DNA from: Methylococcaceae bacterium
GTDB taxonomy: Bacteria; Pseudomonadota; Gammaproteobacteria; Methylococcales; Methylomonadaceae
Assembly: GCA_030627205.1 (NCBI GenBank)
Contig: DAOUSN010000001.1
Coordinates: 39,466-103,465 of the forward strand
Length of the DNA: 64,000 bases
Reading direction: 5' to 3'
In this document: positions 27,057 through 38,168 of the stretch, piece after piece
Layout of the letters: the number at the start of each line of letters is the position of its first letter
Numbering within the stretch: the stretch's first letter is position 1
The notes under the pieces: model-generated
What the model saw: the letters and a program-made list of their open reading frames with translations, nothing else
The model's database searches: none
Told to the model about the DNA's origin: nothing
Made by a program: the position numbers and the translations under genes

Positions 27057-28151
27057 ATGATTTATTTTGATCATAATGCCACCACTCCCATTGACAATGA
27101 TGTTTTAGAAGCTATGCTCCCTTTTTTAACTAATTTTTATGGTAACGCATCAAGTTTATATAAATTAGGTAGAGTATCTCGCACAGCAATAGAGACAGCG
27201 AGAGAACAAATTGCCGCTTTAGTCGGGACTAGCTCAACTCAAGTTATTTTTACCAGTGGAGGAACTGAGGCCAATAATCTTGCTTTACAACCAACTACTT
27301 CAAATTATCAATTGGCTATTTCTGCAATTGAACATCCTTCTGTCAGCGAAACCGCGTTATCATGCTCATTCAAGCCTAATGTTATCGCGGTTAACGCACA
27401 GGGACAAATTGCCCTTAAAACACTTGAAACTTTAAATTTACCAGCTAAATCTATTGTTTCCATCATGTTGGCAAATAATGAAACTGGAGTCATTCAACCA
27501 CTTGCCGATTATACTGATAAACTGCATGAACGTGGAATTATTGTTCATACGGATGCTATTCAGGCTGCTGGTAAAATCCCTGTTAATTTTAATAAATTAG
27601 GAGTTCAACGATTATCATTATCAAGTCATAAGTTATATGGCCCTAAAGGCTGTGGTGCATTAATTGTTGAACCAGAGACAACGATTAAACCGCTTCACTT
27701 TGGCGGTGGACAGGAACGAAATTTACGCTCAGGAACTGAAAATATTGCCGCAATTGTAGGTTTTGGTAAAGCGGCTGAATTAGCTTTAACTGAATTAAAT
27801 ACAAGAGCTGAAAAGCAATTAAATTTGCGGAAAATTCTGGAAATAGAATTATTAAAAATACCTAATCTTACTATTTTTGCTTATGATAGCTTAAGATTAC
27901 CTAATACAGTTCAATTTGCAATTGCAGGGACAAGCGGGGAAATGCTATTAATGCAGTTAGATCAAAAAAATATTGCTGTTTCCAGTGGTTCAGCATGTGC
28001 TGTTGCAGGCGGTAAACCAAGTCCTGTTTTAATCGCAATGGGTATCAACCCTACATTGGCTAACGCTGCAATTCGTGTTAGCTTAGGCAAAGATAATACC
28101 TTGAACGATATAACTTATTTTATCAACACTTTACATTCTTTAATAAATTAA
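27057..28151 (+). CDS. Cysteine desulfurase (IscS/NifS family)
   Basis: This PLP enzyme takes sulfur from cysteine for Fe-S clusters and other thio-compounds. The PLP lysine lies in LSSHKLYGPKG, the PLP-contact loop is GGTEANN, and the catalytic cysteine is in SSGSACAVAGG. At 364 residues it is shorter than E. coli IscS (404) and lacks most of its C-terminal extension, so it may be closer to NifS-type short forms. It is 31 bases after iscR and 2 before the iscA-like gene, so regulation by IscR is expected. No IscU scaffold gene follows. Confidence 0.94.
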   Translation: MIYFDHNATTPIDNDVLEAMLPFLTNFYGNASSLYKLGRVSRTAIETAREQIAALVGTSSTQVIFTSGGTEANNLALQPTTSNYQLAISAIEHPSVSETALSCSFKPNVIAVNAQGQIALKTLETLNLPAKSIVSIMLANNETGVIQPLADYTDKLHERGIIVHTDAIQAAGKIPVNFNKLGVQRLSLSSHKLYGPKGCGALIVEPETTIKPLHFGGGQERNLRSGTENIAAIVGFGKAAELALTELNTRAEKQLNLRKILEIELLKIPNLTIFAYDSLRLPNTVQFAIAGTSGEMLLMQLDQKNIAVSSGSACAVAGGKPSPVLIAMGINPTLANAAIRVSLGKDNTLNDITYFINTLHSLIN

Positions 28152-28153
28152 TT

Positions 28154-28477
28154 ATGGCAATTACATTAACCAAAAATGCAGCAAATCAAATTAACCGACA
28201 ACTTTTAAAACGTGGTAGTGGCATAGGTTTAAAACTGGGAGTCAAAGAATCAGGTTGCTCTGGTTTTGCTTATGTTTTAGATTATGCCGACAAAGTGGCA
28301 ACTGATGAGTCCGTCTTTGAGCAATTTGATGTAAAAATAATTGTTAAGCAAACGGATTTAAAATTTTTAGAAGGGATTGAACTGGATTATCGTCGTGAAG
28401 GCATTAATAAAGCCTTTCAGTTTAATAATCCTAATGTAACTGCAACTTGCGGTTGTGGTGAAAGCTTTGCAGTTTAA
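28154..28477 (+). CDS. iscA: A-type Fe-S carrier (IscA/SufA/HesB)
   Basis: A-type carriers deliver Fe-S clusters to targets. Cys35 in KESGCSGFAY and the pair Cys99/Cys101 in CGCGESF are the three invariant ligands. The 107-residue length matches IscA. It is the last gene of the iscR unit, and its stop overlaps the convergent yadH stop by four bases. IscA and SufA cannot be separated by eye; the iscR context favours IscA. Confidence 0.93.
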   Translation: MAITLTKNAANQINRQLLKRGSGIGLKLGVKESGCSGFAYVLDYADKVATDESVFEQFDVKIIVKQTDLKFLEGIELDYRREGINKAFQFNNPNVTATCGCGESFAV

Positions 28478-29238
28478 TCTCTAATTCCAGTTCCTTTTTG
28501 CAATAAATTTAAACAAATTAAGGTTAATAATACAATAAACCCTAATACGCGTCCTAACGCTAGTTCAACCGAAATATCACTAATACCTAAAAACCCATAT
28601 CTAAAACTGTTAATCATATAAAGGATAGGATTCGCCAAGGAAATATGTTGCCAAATTTCAGGCAACATAGAAACAGAATAAAAAACCCCTCCTAAATAGT
28701 TTAGCGGCGTTAAAATAAAATTAGGAATTAAGGCAATATCATCAAAATTATTCGCAAAAATAGCATTAATAAACCCTGCAAGCGAAAAAAGTATTGCGGT
28801 AAAAAAAGCAGTCACTAAGATAATCGTTAAATTGTAGACTTGCAGTTCAGTAAAAAAAAGTGAAATAATAGCAACGACACTGCCGACCATTAACCCTCGA
28901 AGAACTCCAGCACTAACATAGCCAACCAAAATCACCCAACTAGAAACAGGGGCAACTAAGAGCTCTTCAACATGACTTTGGAATTTAGCCGCATAAAATG
29001 AGGAAGCCACGTTAGAATAAGCATGACTAATCACTGACATTAATATAACCCCTGGTACAATATAATCCATATATCCAACACCATTAATAGAGCCAACTCG
29101 ATCGCCAATTAATTTTCCAAAAATTAAAAAATAGAGTGAGGTGCTAATAGCCGGAGGTAATAAAGTTTGCGGCCAGATACGCAGAAAACGATGAATTTCT
29201 TTGTGAGAAATCGTATACAGTGCAATTAATGTATTCAT
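28474..29238 (-). CDS. yadH: ABC-2 type export permease YadH
   Basis: This is the inner-membrane subunit of an ABC-2 exporter. Six hydrophobic segments are visible, and the sequence follows E. coli YadH along its length: KEIHRFLRIWPQTLLPP near the start, SVISHAYSNVASSF, LLVAPVSSWVILVGY and LTPLNYLGGVFYS. Length (254) matches YadH (256). Its start overlaps the yadG stop by four bases. The substrate of YadGH is not established; its neighbours do not help. Confidence 0.9.
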   Translation of the reverse strand: MNTLIALYTISHKEIHRFLRIWPQTLLPPAISTSLYFLIFGKLIGDRVGSINGVGYMDYIVPGVILMSVISHAYSNVASSFYAAKFQSHVEELLVAPVSSWVILVGYVSAGVLRGLMVGSVVAIISLFFTELQVYNLTIILVTAFFTAILFSLAGFINAIFANNFDDIALIPNFILTPLNYLGGVFYSVSMLPEIWQHISLANPILYMINSFRYGFLGISDISVELALGRVLGFIVLLTLICLNLLQKGTGIRD

Positions 29239-30140
29239 TGTACGATGTCCATAAATAGTTGCTCTAAACGATTGGATTTATTTTTAAGGCTTTTTATTTG
29301 AATATTATGAATAGATAACTGTTCAAACAATTGGTTGAGGGAATTACTTTTTGGAATAGCCACGCTAAGGACTTTGTCTTCGATTAAATCAAACTTATAG
29401 CCTGCAATTTCAGGCGGAGTAATTAAGGTTTTTTCTAAATCTAAAATAAAATAATTAACATTAATATAGCTTAAAAGTGTTGCCATATCAGAATTTTCAA
29501 CAATCATACCTTCATGAATAATGGCAATATTACGACATAAATTTTCAGCTTCTTCTAAATAATGTGTTGTCAAAATAATAGCAGTACCTTCTTTATTAAC
29601 TTGCTCCATCATTTCCCACATTGAACGGCGAATTTCAATATCCACACCTGCAGTAGGTTCATCTAGAATTAATAATTTTGGCTTAGGTATTAATGCACGC
29701 GCTATCATCACCCGACGTTTCATTCCTCCTGATAAACGTCTGGAAACCGTATCGCGTTTTTCCCAAAGGTGCATTTGTTTTAAGGCTTTCTTTGCGCGTA
29801 TTTTAGCTTCTTTACGAGCAATGCCAAAATAACCTGCATAAATTAGTAAAATATTTTCAACGGTTTCATATTGGTTAAAATTAATTTCCTGAGGAACAAT
29901 TCCCAAATTCATTTTTGCTTGTTTATTATTCTTAACAATATCATGACCAAAGATACTCACGCTGCCAGAGGTTTTATTAATTAAAGAGCTAACAATACCA
30001 ATGGTTGTTGATTTTCCAGCACCATTTGCACCGAGTAATGCAAAAAAATCCCCCTCTTCAACATCAAGGTCGATTCCTTTTAGGGCTACAAAACCATTAC
30101 TATAGGTTTTGGTTAAGTTTTCTATTGAAAGTGCGTACAT
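29235..30140 (-). CDS. yadG: ABC exporter ATPase YadG
   Basis: YadG is the ATPase partner of YadH. Walker A is GANGAGKST, the signature is LSGGMKRRVMIARAL and Walker B is LLILDEPTAGVD. The stretch IGIVSSLINKTSGSVSIFG and the C-terminal KNKSNRLEQLF follow the E. coli protein. At 301 residues it is close to E. coli YadG (308). It is the first gene of the yadG-yadH pair and is divergent from ppx over 98 bases. Confidence 0.92.
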   Translation of the reverse strand: MYALSIENLTKTYSNGFVALKGIDLDVEEGDFFALLGANGAGKSTTIGIVSSLINKTSGSVSIFGHDIVKNNKQAKMNLGIVPQEINFNQYETVENILLIYAGYFGIARKEAKIRAKKALKQMHLWEKRDTVSRRLSGGMKRRVMIARALIPKPKLLILDEPTAGVDIEIRRSMWEMMEQVNKEGTAIILTTHYLEEAENLCRNIAIIHEGMIVENSDMATLLSYINVNYFILDLEKTLITPPEIAGYKFDLIEDKVLSVAIPKSNSLNQLFEQLSIHNIQIKSLKNKSNRLEQLFMDIVQ

Positions 30141-30238
30141 TTGTCAAAAGATTTAGTAGAGTAGATGAGTTTAGTATAAATTAACGCTATAATTTTATCA
30201 GTTTAATTTTTTCAATAACGATAATAGGATAATACCTT

Positions 30239-31738
30239 GTGACTCAAAAAATACCTGAAATTGTTGCGGCTGTCGATTTAGGGTCAAACAGCTTCCACAT
30301 GATTGTATGTAGTCTTAAAGACGGTAAATTGCAAACTATTGACCGCTTAAAAGAAATGGTTCGTCTAGCCTCAGGGCTTGATAAAGATAATAATTTAAAT
30401 ACAAAAACTCAGACACGCGCCCTAGTTTGTTTGGAACGTTTCGGGCAACGAATGCGTAATTTCCCGTCTAATAGTGTACGTATTGTGGGTACAAATACCT
30501 TAAGAATGGCTAAAAACTCACGGCAATTTTTAGTTAAAGCAGAAGCAGCATTAGGACACCCTATTCATATTATCTCAGGTATAGAAGAAGCACGATTAAT
30601 TTATCAAGGGGTTGCACATAGCTTAAGTTCAAATGCTAAATTACGTTTTGTAATGGATATAGGTGGAGGAAGTACCGAATATATTATTGGGCATGACGAT
30701 GTTCCTCAAATTAAAGAAAGTTTGAATATGGGCTGCGTCACTGTTAGTAATAAGTTTTTTAAAAAAGGTTTATTATCTAAAGAAGCATTTAAACAAGCAG
30801 TTTTTTTTGCAGAACAAAAGTTAGATCCGTATCAAAATCGTTTTTCTTATACTCAATGGAACGAAGCTATTGGAGCATCAGGATCACTCAAGGCTATTGG
30901 AAAAGTAATAGCGGCTAAGGAATGGAGTAATAATGGAATTACTCTTAACGGCTTAGAAAAACTAGTGACCCATATTAATGCCTGCAAACACATAGATGAG
31001 TTAAAATTACCTGAATTAACTGATGAACGGCTACCTGTTTTTGTAGGTGGAGTAGCAATTATTTATGCAACCTTTAAATGCTTAAATATTCAACAGATGA
31101 CTATATCTGACGGCGCATTACGAGAAGGTTTAATTGATGACTTGCTGGGGCGTATTTATAATCATGATACCCGTTCAGAAACAGTTGCAACCTTAGCAAC
31201 GCATTATCATGTTGATAAAAATCATGCTGAAAATATAAAACAAAGTGTTTACAATATGTTGCAACAACTTGATTCCAACCAAACTCAAGATGATAAACAA
31301 AATATGGCGCAATTTTTAATGTGGGCAGCGCAATTACATGAAATAGGACATGATATTGCACATAGTGCCTATCATAAACATGGTGCTTATATTATCCAGA
31401 ATGCAGATTTAGCAGGATTTTCTCGACAAGACCAAGTTTTATTAGCTACTCTGATTCGGTTGCATCGGAAAAAATTTACTCAGAGCTATTTTAAAGAACT
31501 CCCTAAACCTTGGAATAATTATGCCCCCATATTAACCATTATTCTACGACTTGCGATAGTTTTACATAGAAATAGGCACGCACTCACATTACCAAAATTT
31601 GAATTCTCAATTGATAAAAAACATATCCAACTACATTTTCCTAAAAGTTGGTTAGCAAAGTCACCATTAACACATGCTGATTTACAGCTTGAAGCTAATT
31701 ATTTAGAAAATAGTGGATTTAAACTCAGTTATCATTAG
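30239..31738 (+). CDS. ppx: Exopolyphosphatase Ppx (Ppx/GppA family)
   Basis: Ppx releases phosphate from the ends of polyphosphate chains; the related GppA hydrolyses pppGpp. The ATPase-like fold is clear: VDLGSNSFHMIV at 12-23, IEEARLIYQG with the catalytic Glu near 116-117, and the phosphate loop DIGGGSTEYIIG at 140-151. The C-terminal third has an HD-like helical domain (LHEIGHDIAHSAYHKHGAYI), as in E. coli Ppx. Length is 499 residues. The start is GTG after an AGGAT site. A hypothetical gene follows after two bases. It fits the phosphate theme of the window, though no Pho box was seen upstream. Confidence 0.9.
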   Translation: MTQKIPEIVAAVDLGSNSFHMIVCSLKDGKLQTIDRLKEMVRLASGLDKDNNLNTKTQTRALVCLERFGQRMRNFPSNSVRIVGTNTLRMAKNSRQFLVKAEAALGHPIHIISGIEEARLIYQGVAHSLSSNAKLRFVMDIGGGSTEYIIGHDDVPQIKESLNMGCVTVSNKFFKKGLLSKEAFKQAVFFAEQKLDPYQNRFSYTQWNEAIGASGSLKAIGKVIAAKEWSNNGITLNGLEKLVTHINACKHIDELKLPELTDERLPVFVGGVAIIYATFKCLNIQQMTISDGALREGLIDDLLGRIYNHDTRSETVATLATHYHVDKNHAENIKQSVYNMLQQLDSNQTQDDKQNMAQFLMWAAQLHEIGHDIAHSAYHKHGAYIIQNADLAGFSRQDQVLLATLIRLHRKKFTQSYFKELPKPWNNYAPILTIILRLAIVLHRNRHALTLPKFEFSIDKKHIQLHFPKSWLAKSPLTHADLQLEANYLENSGFKLSYH

Positions 31739-31740
31739 AG

Positions 31741-32985
31741 ATGCTAACTTGGTTGCGAATTTTATTTTTTTGTTTCTATGCACTCGTTGTTATTAGTAGT
31801 GTTATCGCTTTATTAATGTCAGAGAATGATCCCTATATTGTGATCTCTCACCCTATAAATAAGACAAAAATTAAACAATTAAAAACTATTTTTAGAAAAG
31901 TTAATAGCAGCAAACTCATGATTAAAAAGTTGCAACTCAGTCAAATGAACTTGAATAACCTTTTTAATTATTTTTTAAGTCGTTATTTTAAAATAGCCAC
32001 TCATATTAAACTTATCAGCAACCAATTAGATATTAATATCTCTTTACATTTACCTAAAAATACCGTGGGGAATTATTTAAATATTGGGTTTAAATTAAAT
32101 TTTTATCAACATAAACCTCTTAAGATTCATTCATTACACATTGGTAAACTTGTTATTGCCGATGAATTTTCTCAACTCATTTTAACTATTTTACCAAATT
32201 ACGCCCCTTTTGAAAACTTTTACAAAATCGTCAATAAAACGGTAAAACGTATTAAAATAACCCCTGACTATTTGACACTAAATTATCATTTTGAAGCTGA
32301 TAATGATAATTCATCATCTATATCCTTATTACCAATAGACAAAAAAGTACTGGCTATTTATCAACAAAAAATAATTAAAATTACCAAAGCTCATAATCCT
32401 GCATGGAGATTATCATTAGCGACCTTATTACAACCTTTATTTGAGATAGCACTTCAACGCTCAACATTAACAACGGCTATTAATGAAAATAAAATGCTTA
32501 TTATTGCCGTGAGTCATTATGTAAATCAATCAGAAATTCAGCGTTACCTTCCCTCAAATGATAAATATTACTATGCTGCCTTTTTATATAAACGTCAGGA
32601 TATGGCGAAACATTTTATGACTTCTGCCTTACTAACAACAATGGGCAATAGCTCTTTAGCGATTATGATAGGGCAGGAGAAAGAATTACGTGATGCTAAA
32701 TTAGGGCATGGTTTTAGTTTTATTGATTTAGCTGGTGATCGTGCTGGAATTTATTTTGGAAACATGGCAATAGATAATCCTGAAAGTGCAAGACGGTTAC
32801 AAAAGTTAATGGCAAAAATTAAAGATTATCGGGATTTTATGCCAGAAGTACGAGATTTACCTGAAAATATTAGTGATAAAGTCTTTAAAAATAAATTTGG
32901 CTCTGTTTATAGTGAATCTTATTTATTAATGTTAAAAAAGATTGATAGCCGTATTACAGCATTACCTATTTATTCACAAAAATAG
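31741..32985 (+). CDS. Conserved hypothetical protein with N-terminal membrane anchor
   Basis: I do not recognise a named family. Residues 5-27 form one hydrophobic segment, suggesting an anchor with the rest in the periplasm. The middle is basic and beta-rich; the C-terminal part contains a distinctive stretch, LGHGFSFIDLAGDRAGIYFG at about 319-338, followed by MAKIKDYRDFMPEVRDLPE. The gene begins two bases after ppx and is surely co-transcribed with it. A role connected with polyphosphate is possible only by association. Confidence 0.8.
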   Translation: MLTWLRILFFCFYALVVISSVIALLMSENDPYIVISHPINKTKIKQLKTIFRKVNSSKLMIKKLQLSQMNLNNLFNYFLSRYFKIATHIKLISNQLDINISLHLPKNTVGNYLNIGFKLNFYQHKPLKIHSLHIGKLVIADEFSQLILTILPNYAPFENFYKIVNKTVKRIKITPDYLTLNYHFEADNDNSSSISLLPIDKKVLAIYQQKIIKITKAHNPAWRLSLATLLQPLFEIALQRSTLTTAINENKMLIIAVSHYVNQSEIQRYLPSNDKYYYAAFLYKRQDMAKHFMTSALLTTMGNSSLAIMIGQEKELRDAKLGHGFSFIDLAGDRAGIYFGNMAIDNPESARRLQKLMAKIKDYRDFMPEVRDLPENISDKVFKNKFGSVYSESYLLMLKKIDSRITALPIYSQK

Positions 32986-32997
32986 TAATGAGTAAAT

Positions 32998-33028
32998 GGT
33001 TGCTTACCTTAATCTTGATAAGCTAACC
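32998..33028 (+). terminator. Candidate hairpin after the ppx unit
   Basis: GGTTGCTTA pairs with TAAGCTAACC with a single bulged T, giving a 9-bp stem with a 12-base loop, 13 bases after the stop codon. No strong U-tract follows immediately. A metG promoter would have to lie between this and the metG start. Confidence 0.35.
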
Positions 33029-33121
33029 ACCCTACAAATAACCTTTTAATTTATAATTATTTTTCTCTTTATGCGACAATATAGGCTTATTTTCATCGTC
33101 TATTTTCCTAACTTAAATACC

Positions 33122-35137
33122 ATGTCAAAACGAAAAATTCTGGTTACCAGTGCTTTGCCTTATGCTAATGGCCCAATCCATCTGGGTCATTTAGTCGAAT
33201 ATATTCAAACAGATATTTGGACACGTTTTCAAAAACAACGAGACAATCAGTGTTATTACGTTTGTGCCGATGATGCCCACGGCACACCAATTATGTTAAG
33301 AGCAGATAGTGAAGGCATTAGCCCAGAAGAATTAATTGCAGGAGTTGAAAAAGAACACAGAGCTGATTTTGATGAGTTTAGCGTTGAATTTGATAATTAT
33401 CACAGCACCCACTCAGAAGAAAACAAAGAATTTTCAAACCTAATCTATCAACGCTTAAAAACCGCAGGACATATTAGTTCACGCACTATTACTCAAGCAT
33501 TTGACCCTGAAAAAAAAATGTTCTTATCCGATCGTTTCATCAAAGGTGAATGCCCAAAATGTGGCGCGAAAGATCAATACGGTGATGGCTGTGAAAAGTG
33601 TAGTTCGACCTATGCACCGGCAGATTTAAAAAATGCGGTTTCAGCGATTTCAGGGGCAAAACCTGTTGAAAAGGAATCAGAACACTATTTTTTTGATTTA
33701 GCTAATTTTACCGAGATGTTACGCAACTGGACAACAGACGGACACTTACAATCTGAAGTTAGTAATAAACTAGCCGAATGGCTAGATGGTGGTTTAAAGC
33801 AATGGGATATTTCTCGTGACGCGCCGTATTTTGGTTTTGAAATTCCCGATGCACCGAATAAATATTTTTATGTGTGGTTAGACGCACCGATTGGCTACAT
33901 GGCAAGCTTTAAAAATCTATGTGATAAACAAGGTTTAAGCTTTGATGAGTTTTGGGCAAAAGATTCAGATGCCGAGTTGTATCATTTTATTGGCAAAGAT
34001 ATTATTTATTTTCACGCTTTATTTTGGCCAGCGATGTTACAAGGCTCTGATTTTAGAACCCCTAGCGCGATTTTTGCACATGGTTTTTTAACCGTAAATG
34101 GTGAAAAAATGTCTAAATCTCGTGGTACGTTTATTAAAGCTCGAACCTATTTAGACCATTTAAACCCAGAATATTTACGTTATTATTTTGCCGCAAAATT
34201 AAGCAATGGTTTAGATGATATTGACCTCAATTTTGAAGATTTTACTCAGCGTATTAATTCGGATTTAGTGGGAAAAGTAGTCAATATTGCCAGTCGTTGT
34301 AGTGGATTTATTAAAAAACGTTTTGATAACACATTAGCAATTAATTGTAGTGAGCCAGAATTATTCAAAACTTTTATTGAAGCCAATGAATCTATTGCCA
34401 AGCTTTATGAAAATCGTGAATTTAGTAAAGCAATGCGAGAAATTATGGCATTAGCAGATAAAGCTAATCAATATATTGATGATAAAAAACCGTGGTTAAT
34501 TGCTAAAGAAGAAGGTAAAGAAGCTGAGTTACATGAAGTTTGTTCAATGGGTATTAATTTATTCAGGGTGTTAATATTATATTTAAAACCTGTTATTCCA
34601 AAACTCGCCAGCGAAGCTGAAAACTTCTTAAATATAGAGTCTCAAGCATGGGCAGAAGGCATTGAGCCTTTAACCAATCATACTATTAATAAATTTAAAC
34701 CATTAATAACACGTATTGATGCAGATAAAATCGAAGCTATTCTTGAAGCTTCTAAAGAAAATTTAGAAAAAGTTAAACAACCTAAAGCCAAACAATTTGA
34801 ACCCATTGCTGATGAAATTGAATTTAATGATTTTGCTAAAATTGATTTACGCATTGCTAGAATTATTAAAGCTGAACATGTTGAAGGGGCGGATAAATTA
34901 TTACAATTAACCGTTGATATTGGTGACGAAAAGCTTAATGTTTTTGCGGGAATTAAATCAGCTTATACCCCTGAAGATTTGGAAGGTAAATTAACGGTGG
35001 TAGTTGCTAATTTAAAATCCCGTAAAATGCGTTTTGGAATCTCAGAAGGAATGGTATTAGCTGCTGGTGCAGGCGGAAAAGATTTGTGGATTTTATCTCC
35101 TGACGAAGGGGCTGTTGCAGGGATGCGGGTTAAATAA
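33122..35137 (+). CDS. metG: Methionyl-tRNA synthetase MetG
   Basis: MetG charges tRNA-Met. The start is placed at the internal ATG of [17 protein letters not shown], which gives 671 residues, near the 677 of E. coli; an upstream in-frame ATG would add an unlikely tail. The HIGH-type motif HLGH is at 20-23, zinc ligands lie in [17 protein letters not shown] near 145-160, and the KMSKS loop ([11 protein letters not shown]) is near 330. The final 110 residues form the EMAP-like tRNA-binding domain, with [20 protein letters not shown]. All catalytic parts are intact. Confidence 0.97.
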   Translation: MSKRKILVTSALPYANGPIHLGHLVEYIQTDIWTRFQKQRDNQCYYVCADDAHGTPIMLRADSEGISPEELIAGVEKEHRADFDEFSVEFDNYHSTHSEENKEFSNLIYQRLKTAGHISSRTITQAFDPEKKMFLSDRFIKGECPKCGAKDQYGDGCEKCSSTYAPADLKNAVSAISGAKPVEKESEHYFFDLANFTEMLRNWTTDGHLQSEVSNKLAEWLDGGLKQWDISRDAPYFGFEIPDAPNKYFYVWLDAPIGYMASFKNLCDKQGLSFDEFWAKDSDAELYHFIGKDIIYFHALFWPAMLQGSDFRTPSAIFAHGFLTVNGEKMSKSRGTFIKARTYLDHLNPEYLRYYFAAKLSNGLDDIDLNFEDFTQRINSDLVGKVVNIASRCSGFIKKRFDNTLAINCSEPELFKTFIEANESIAKLYENREFSKAMREIMALADKANQYIDDKKPWLIAKEEGKEAELHEVCSMGINLFRVLILYLKPVIPKLASEAENFLNIESQAWAEGIEPLTNHTINKFKPLITRIDADKIEAILEASKENLEKVKQPKAKQFEPIADEIEFNDFAKIDLRIARIIKAEHVEGADKLLQLTVDIGDEKLNVFAGIKSAYTPEDLEGKLTVVVANLKSRKMRFGISEGMVLAAGAGGKDLWILSPDEGAVAGMRVK

Positions 35138-35371
35138 TAAGCTAAACCCAAACTAAACTAAACTATCAAATATTAATAAAAACAAAATTTCATCCGAATG
35201 ATAAAAGATATACTTAAATTATTAGCACAGGAAGATTACTAAATTAAAAGCAAGTGGTTTAATAAATTACTTGATAAGAAAATTTTATTATTTGTAGGTT
35301 TTATATTATTAACATTTACCGTTAATTTATCTAAATAGCCTGTAACCTGGAAATAGCCCAAAGATACAGTA

Positions 35372-35377
35372 TATAAT
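35372..35377 (+). promoter_or_regulatory. Possible -10 element for secA
   Basis: A perfect TATAAT lies 43 bases before the secA ATG in the 282-base gap after metG. No good -35 is found at 16-18 bases. The gap shows no secM-like ORF; a 14-codon ORF within it has no signal peptide or arrest motif. Confidence 0.3.
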
Positions 35378-35419
35378 GGTCTGTTTTTTTCAACCTTTTC
35401 ATTTTATCGGAATTAAAGT

Positions 35420-38146
35420 ATGCTCAGTAAACTGGTTAAAGTTATGGTAGGCAGTCGTAATGACAGACTAATTAAAAAGAAAATGAAGGACGTTAATAAA
35501 ATTAACTCCTATACCTCCGATTATGAAAACTTATCTGATGAAGATTTACAGGCAAAAACCCAAGAGTTCAAAGAACGTTTAGCAAAAGGAGATACTCTGG
35601 AAAGCTTAATTCCAGAGGCATTTGCGGCGGTTAGAGAGGCATCAAATCGTGTTTTTGATATGCGCCATTTTGATGTGCAATTTATCGGCGGCATGGTTTT
35701 AAATGATGCTAAAATTGCCGAAATGAAAACGGGGGAAGGAAAAACCTTGATGGCAACCTTGGCCGCGTATTTAAATGCCCTGCCAGAACGCGGTGTGCAT
35801 ATTGTCACTGTCAATGATTATTTGGCAGAACGTGACTCTCAGTGGATGGCTAAATTATACAGCTTTTTAGGTCTAAGTACTGGGGTTATTTTAAGCCCAA
35901 TGGAGTCTAATGAACGCCGTCAAGCCTATGCTGCTGATATTACTTATGGCACTAACAATGAGTTTGGGTTTGATTATTTACGTGACAATATGGCCTTTAG
36001 CTTGTCACAAAAAGTTCAACGTGATTTATATTTTGCCATTGTCGATGAAGTTGATTCTATTTTAATTGATGAAGCAAGAACCCCATTAATTATTTCAGGG
36101 GCAACCGATGAAGGCACAGAACCTTACGTGCAGGCGAATAAAATTGTCCCGTTATTAACCAAACAATTAGAAGAAGATGGGGATGAAAATGGGAAAGGTG
36201 ATTATTCGATTGATGAAAAAACCCGTCAAGTACATTTAACCGAAGCCGGTCATGAGCAAATTGAAAACTTAATGGTTGAGTATGGATTAATGAATGAAGG
36301 CGAAAGTCTTTATGATCCAAGTAATATTCGTTTAATGCACTATTTAAATGCGTCACTAAGAGCGCATAGCTTGTTTAAAATCAATGTTGATTATATTGTT
36401 ACCAATGGCGAAGTAATGATTGTTGATGAATTTACAGGCCGAGTAATGCATGGAAGACGTTGGTCAGAAGGATTACATCAAGCCATAGAAGCCAAAGAAG
36501 GCGTATCTATTAAAGATGAAAATCAAACGCTTGCTTCAATTACCTTCCAAAACTATTTTCGGCTCTATGAAAAACTATCTGGAATGACAGGAACAGCGGA
36601 TACCGAGGCTTTTGAGTTAAATAAAATTTATGGGCTTGAAGTCATAGTTATTCCCACTCATAGACCAATGATTCGTGATGATAGAGGTGATTTAATTTAT
36701 TTGTCAGCAACAGAAAAATATCGTGCTATTTCACAAGATATTAAAGACTGTGTTAAACGCGGTCAGCCCTCGCTTGTAGGAACAACCTCCATTGAAACCT
36801 CTGAATTAATCTCATCTCTATTAACCCAACAAAAAGTTAAACATGAAGTTTTAAATGCAAAACAACATGAACGTGAAGCCCATATTATTGAACAGGCAGG
36901 AATGCCAGGGGCGATTACGATTGCCACCAATATGGCTGGTCGTGGAACAGATATTGTCTTAGGTGGAAATTTAGAGGCTGAATTATTAGCATTAGGAGAA
37001 GAAGCCACAGAAACCGAAAAAGAAGAAGTCCGTAAAGCCTGGTTAGAACGACATAATCAAGTTATTACCAGCGGTGGTCTTCATGTAATTGGCTCTGAGC
37101 GTCATGAATCACGTCGAATTGATAATCAATTAAGGGGGCGATCTGGTCGTCAAGGCGATCCTGGTTCGACTCGATTCTATTTATCATTAGAAGACGATTT
37201 AATGCGTATTTTTGCCTCAGAGAAAGTCGCAGGATTAATGAAAAAATTAGGCATGGATGAAGATGAGGCGATTGAGCATCCATGGGTAACCCGTTCTATT
37301 GAAAATGCACAACGTAAAGTCGAAGGACGTAATTTTGACCAACGTAAAGAAGTATTGTCTTATGATGATGTTGCCAACGATCAACGTAAAGTTATTTATG
37401 AGCAACGTAATGAATTAATGGCATCCGATGATATTTCAGAAATTATTATCGCTATTCGTGAAGATGTTATTAATACAACCATTACTCAATATATTCCAGC
37501 AAAAACGATGGAAGAACAGTGGGATATTGAAGGCTTAGAAACCCATTTAAAAGATGAATTTCTCTTAGATATACCAATTGCTAAATTGTTATCAGAAGAT
37601 AAAAATTTACAAGAACAAGGTTTACGCAGTTTAATAAATAAAGCCTTGAATGATATATATATTGAAAAAGAACAACAAATCACTGCAGATGTATTACGTA
37701 ATTATGAAAAATCAGTGATGTTGCAAGTATTAGATAATAATTGGAAAGAGCATTTAGCGGCAATGGATTATTTACGCCAAGGCATTCAGTTTAGAGGTTA
37801 TGCTCAAAAAGATCCTAAACAAGAATACAAGCGTGAGTCGTTCGAGATGTTTACTAGTCTTTTAGATCATATTAAATATGAAATTATTAGTATTTTATCT
37901 AAAGTAGAAGTGGCAAGTGAAGAAGATGTGGAAGCAATAGAAGAGCAACGTGAAGCAGCGACACAACAACCAATGAATTTTGAACATGCACCAGCCGATT
38001 CTATTTTAGGAGAAAATATCCCAGAAAATAATGCTGATGAAACAGACCAACCTTTTGTACGAGATAATGCAAAAACTGGTCGCAATGATCCTTGCCCTTG
38101 TGGAAGTGGTAAAAAATACAAACAATGTCATGGAAAATTAACTTAA
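35420..38146 (+). CDS. secA: Preprotein translocase ATPase SecA
   Basis: SecA drives proteins through the SecYEG channel in the inner membrane. Walker A is TGEGKT at 104-109, the DEAD-like box is [17 protein letters not shown], and the second ATP-binding half has [15 protein letters not shown] and [13 protein letters not shown]. The C-terminal zinc site is complete: Cys892, Cys894, Cys903 and His904, in a motif ending in [13 protein letters not shown]. Length is 908 residues (E. coli 901). The gene does not have a recognisable secM in front. glgP follows after 22 bases. Confidence 0.98.
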   Translation: MLSKLVKVMVGSRNDRLIKKKMKDVNKINSYTSDYENLSDEDLQAKTQEFKERLAKGDTLESLIPEAFAAVREASNRVFDMRHFDVQFIGGMVLNDAKIAEMKTGEGKTLMATLAAYLNALPERGVHIVTVNDYLAERDSQWMAKLYSFLGLSTGVILSPMESNERRQAYAADITYGTNNEFGFDYLRDNMAFSLSQKVQRDLYFAIVDEVDSILIDEARTPLIISGATDEGTEPYVQANKIVPLLTKQLEEDGDENGKGDYSIDEKTRQVHLTEAGHEQIENLMVEYGLMNEGESLYDPSNIRLMHYLNASLRAHSLFKINVDYIVTNGEVMIVDEFTGRVMHGRRWSEGLHQAIEAKEGVSIKDENQTLASITFQNYFRLYEKLSGMTGTADTEAFELNKIYGLEVIVIPTHRPMIRDDRGDLIYLSATEKYRAISQDIKDCVKRGQPSLVGTTSIETSELISSLLTQQKVKHEVLNAKQHEREAHIIEQAGMPGAITIATNMAGRGTDIVLGGNLEAELLALGEEATETEKEEVRKAWLERHNQVITSGGLHVIGSERHESRRIDNQLRGRSGRQGDPGSTRFYLSLEDDLMRIFASEKVAGLMKKLGMDEDEAIEHPWVTRSIENAQRKVEGRNFDQRKEVLSYDDVANDQRKVIYEQRNELMASDDISEIIIAIREDVINTTITQYIPAKTMEEQWDIEGLETHLKDEFLLDIPIAKLLSEDKNLQEQGLRSLINKALNDIYIEKEQQITADVLRNYEKSVMLQVLDNNWKEHLAAMDYLRQGIQFRGYAQKDPKQEYKRESFEMFTSLLDHIKYEIISILSKVEVASEEDVEAIEEQREAATQQPMNFEHAPADSILGENIPENNADETDQPFVRDNAKTGRNDPCPCGSGKKYKQCHGKLT

Positions 38147-38168
38147 ACTTAACATAAAGGTCATACCC

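Noticed and set aside
35199..35243. 14-codon ORF before secA as a secM equivalent
   Set aside because: It has no signal peptide, no arrest motif and no clear ribosome binding site.
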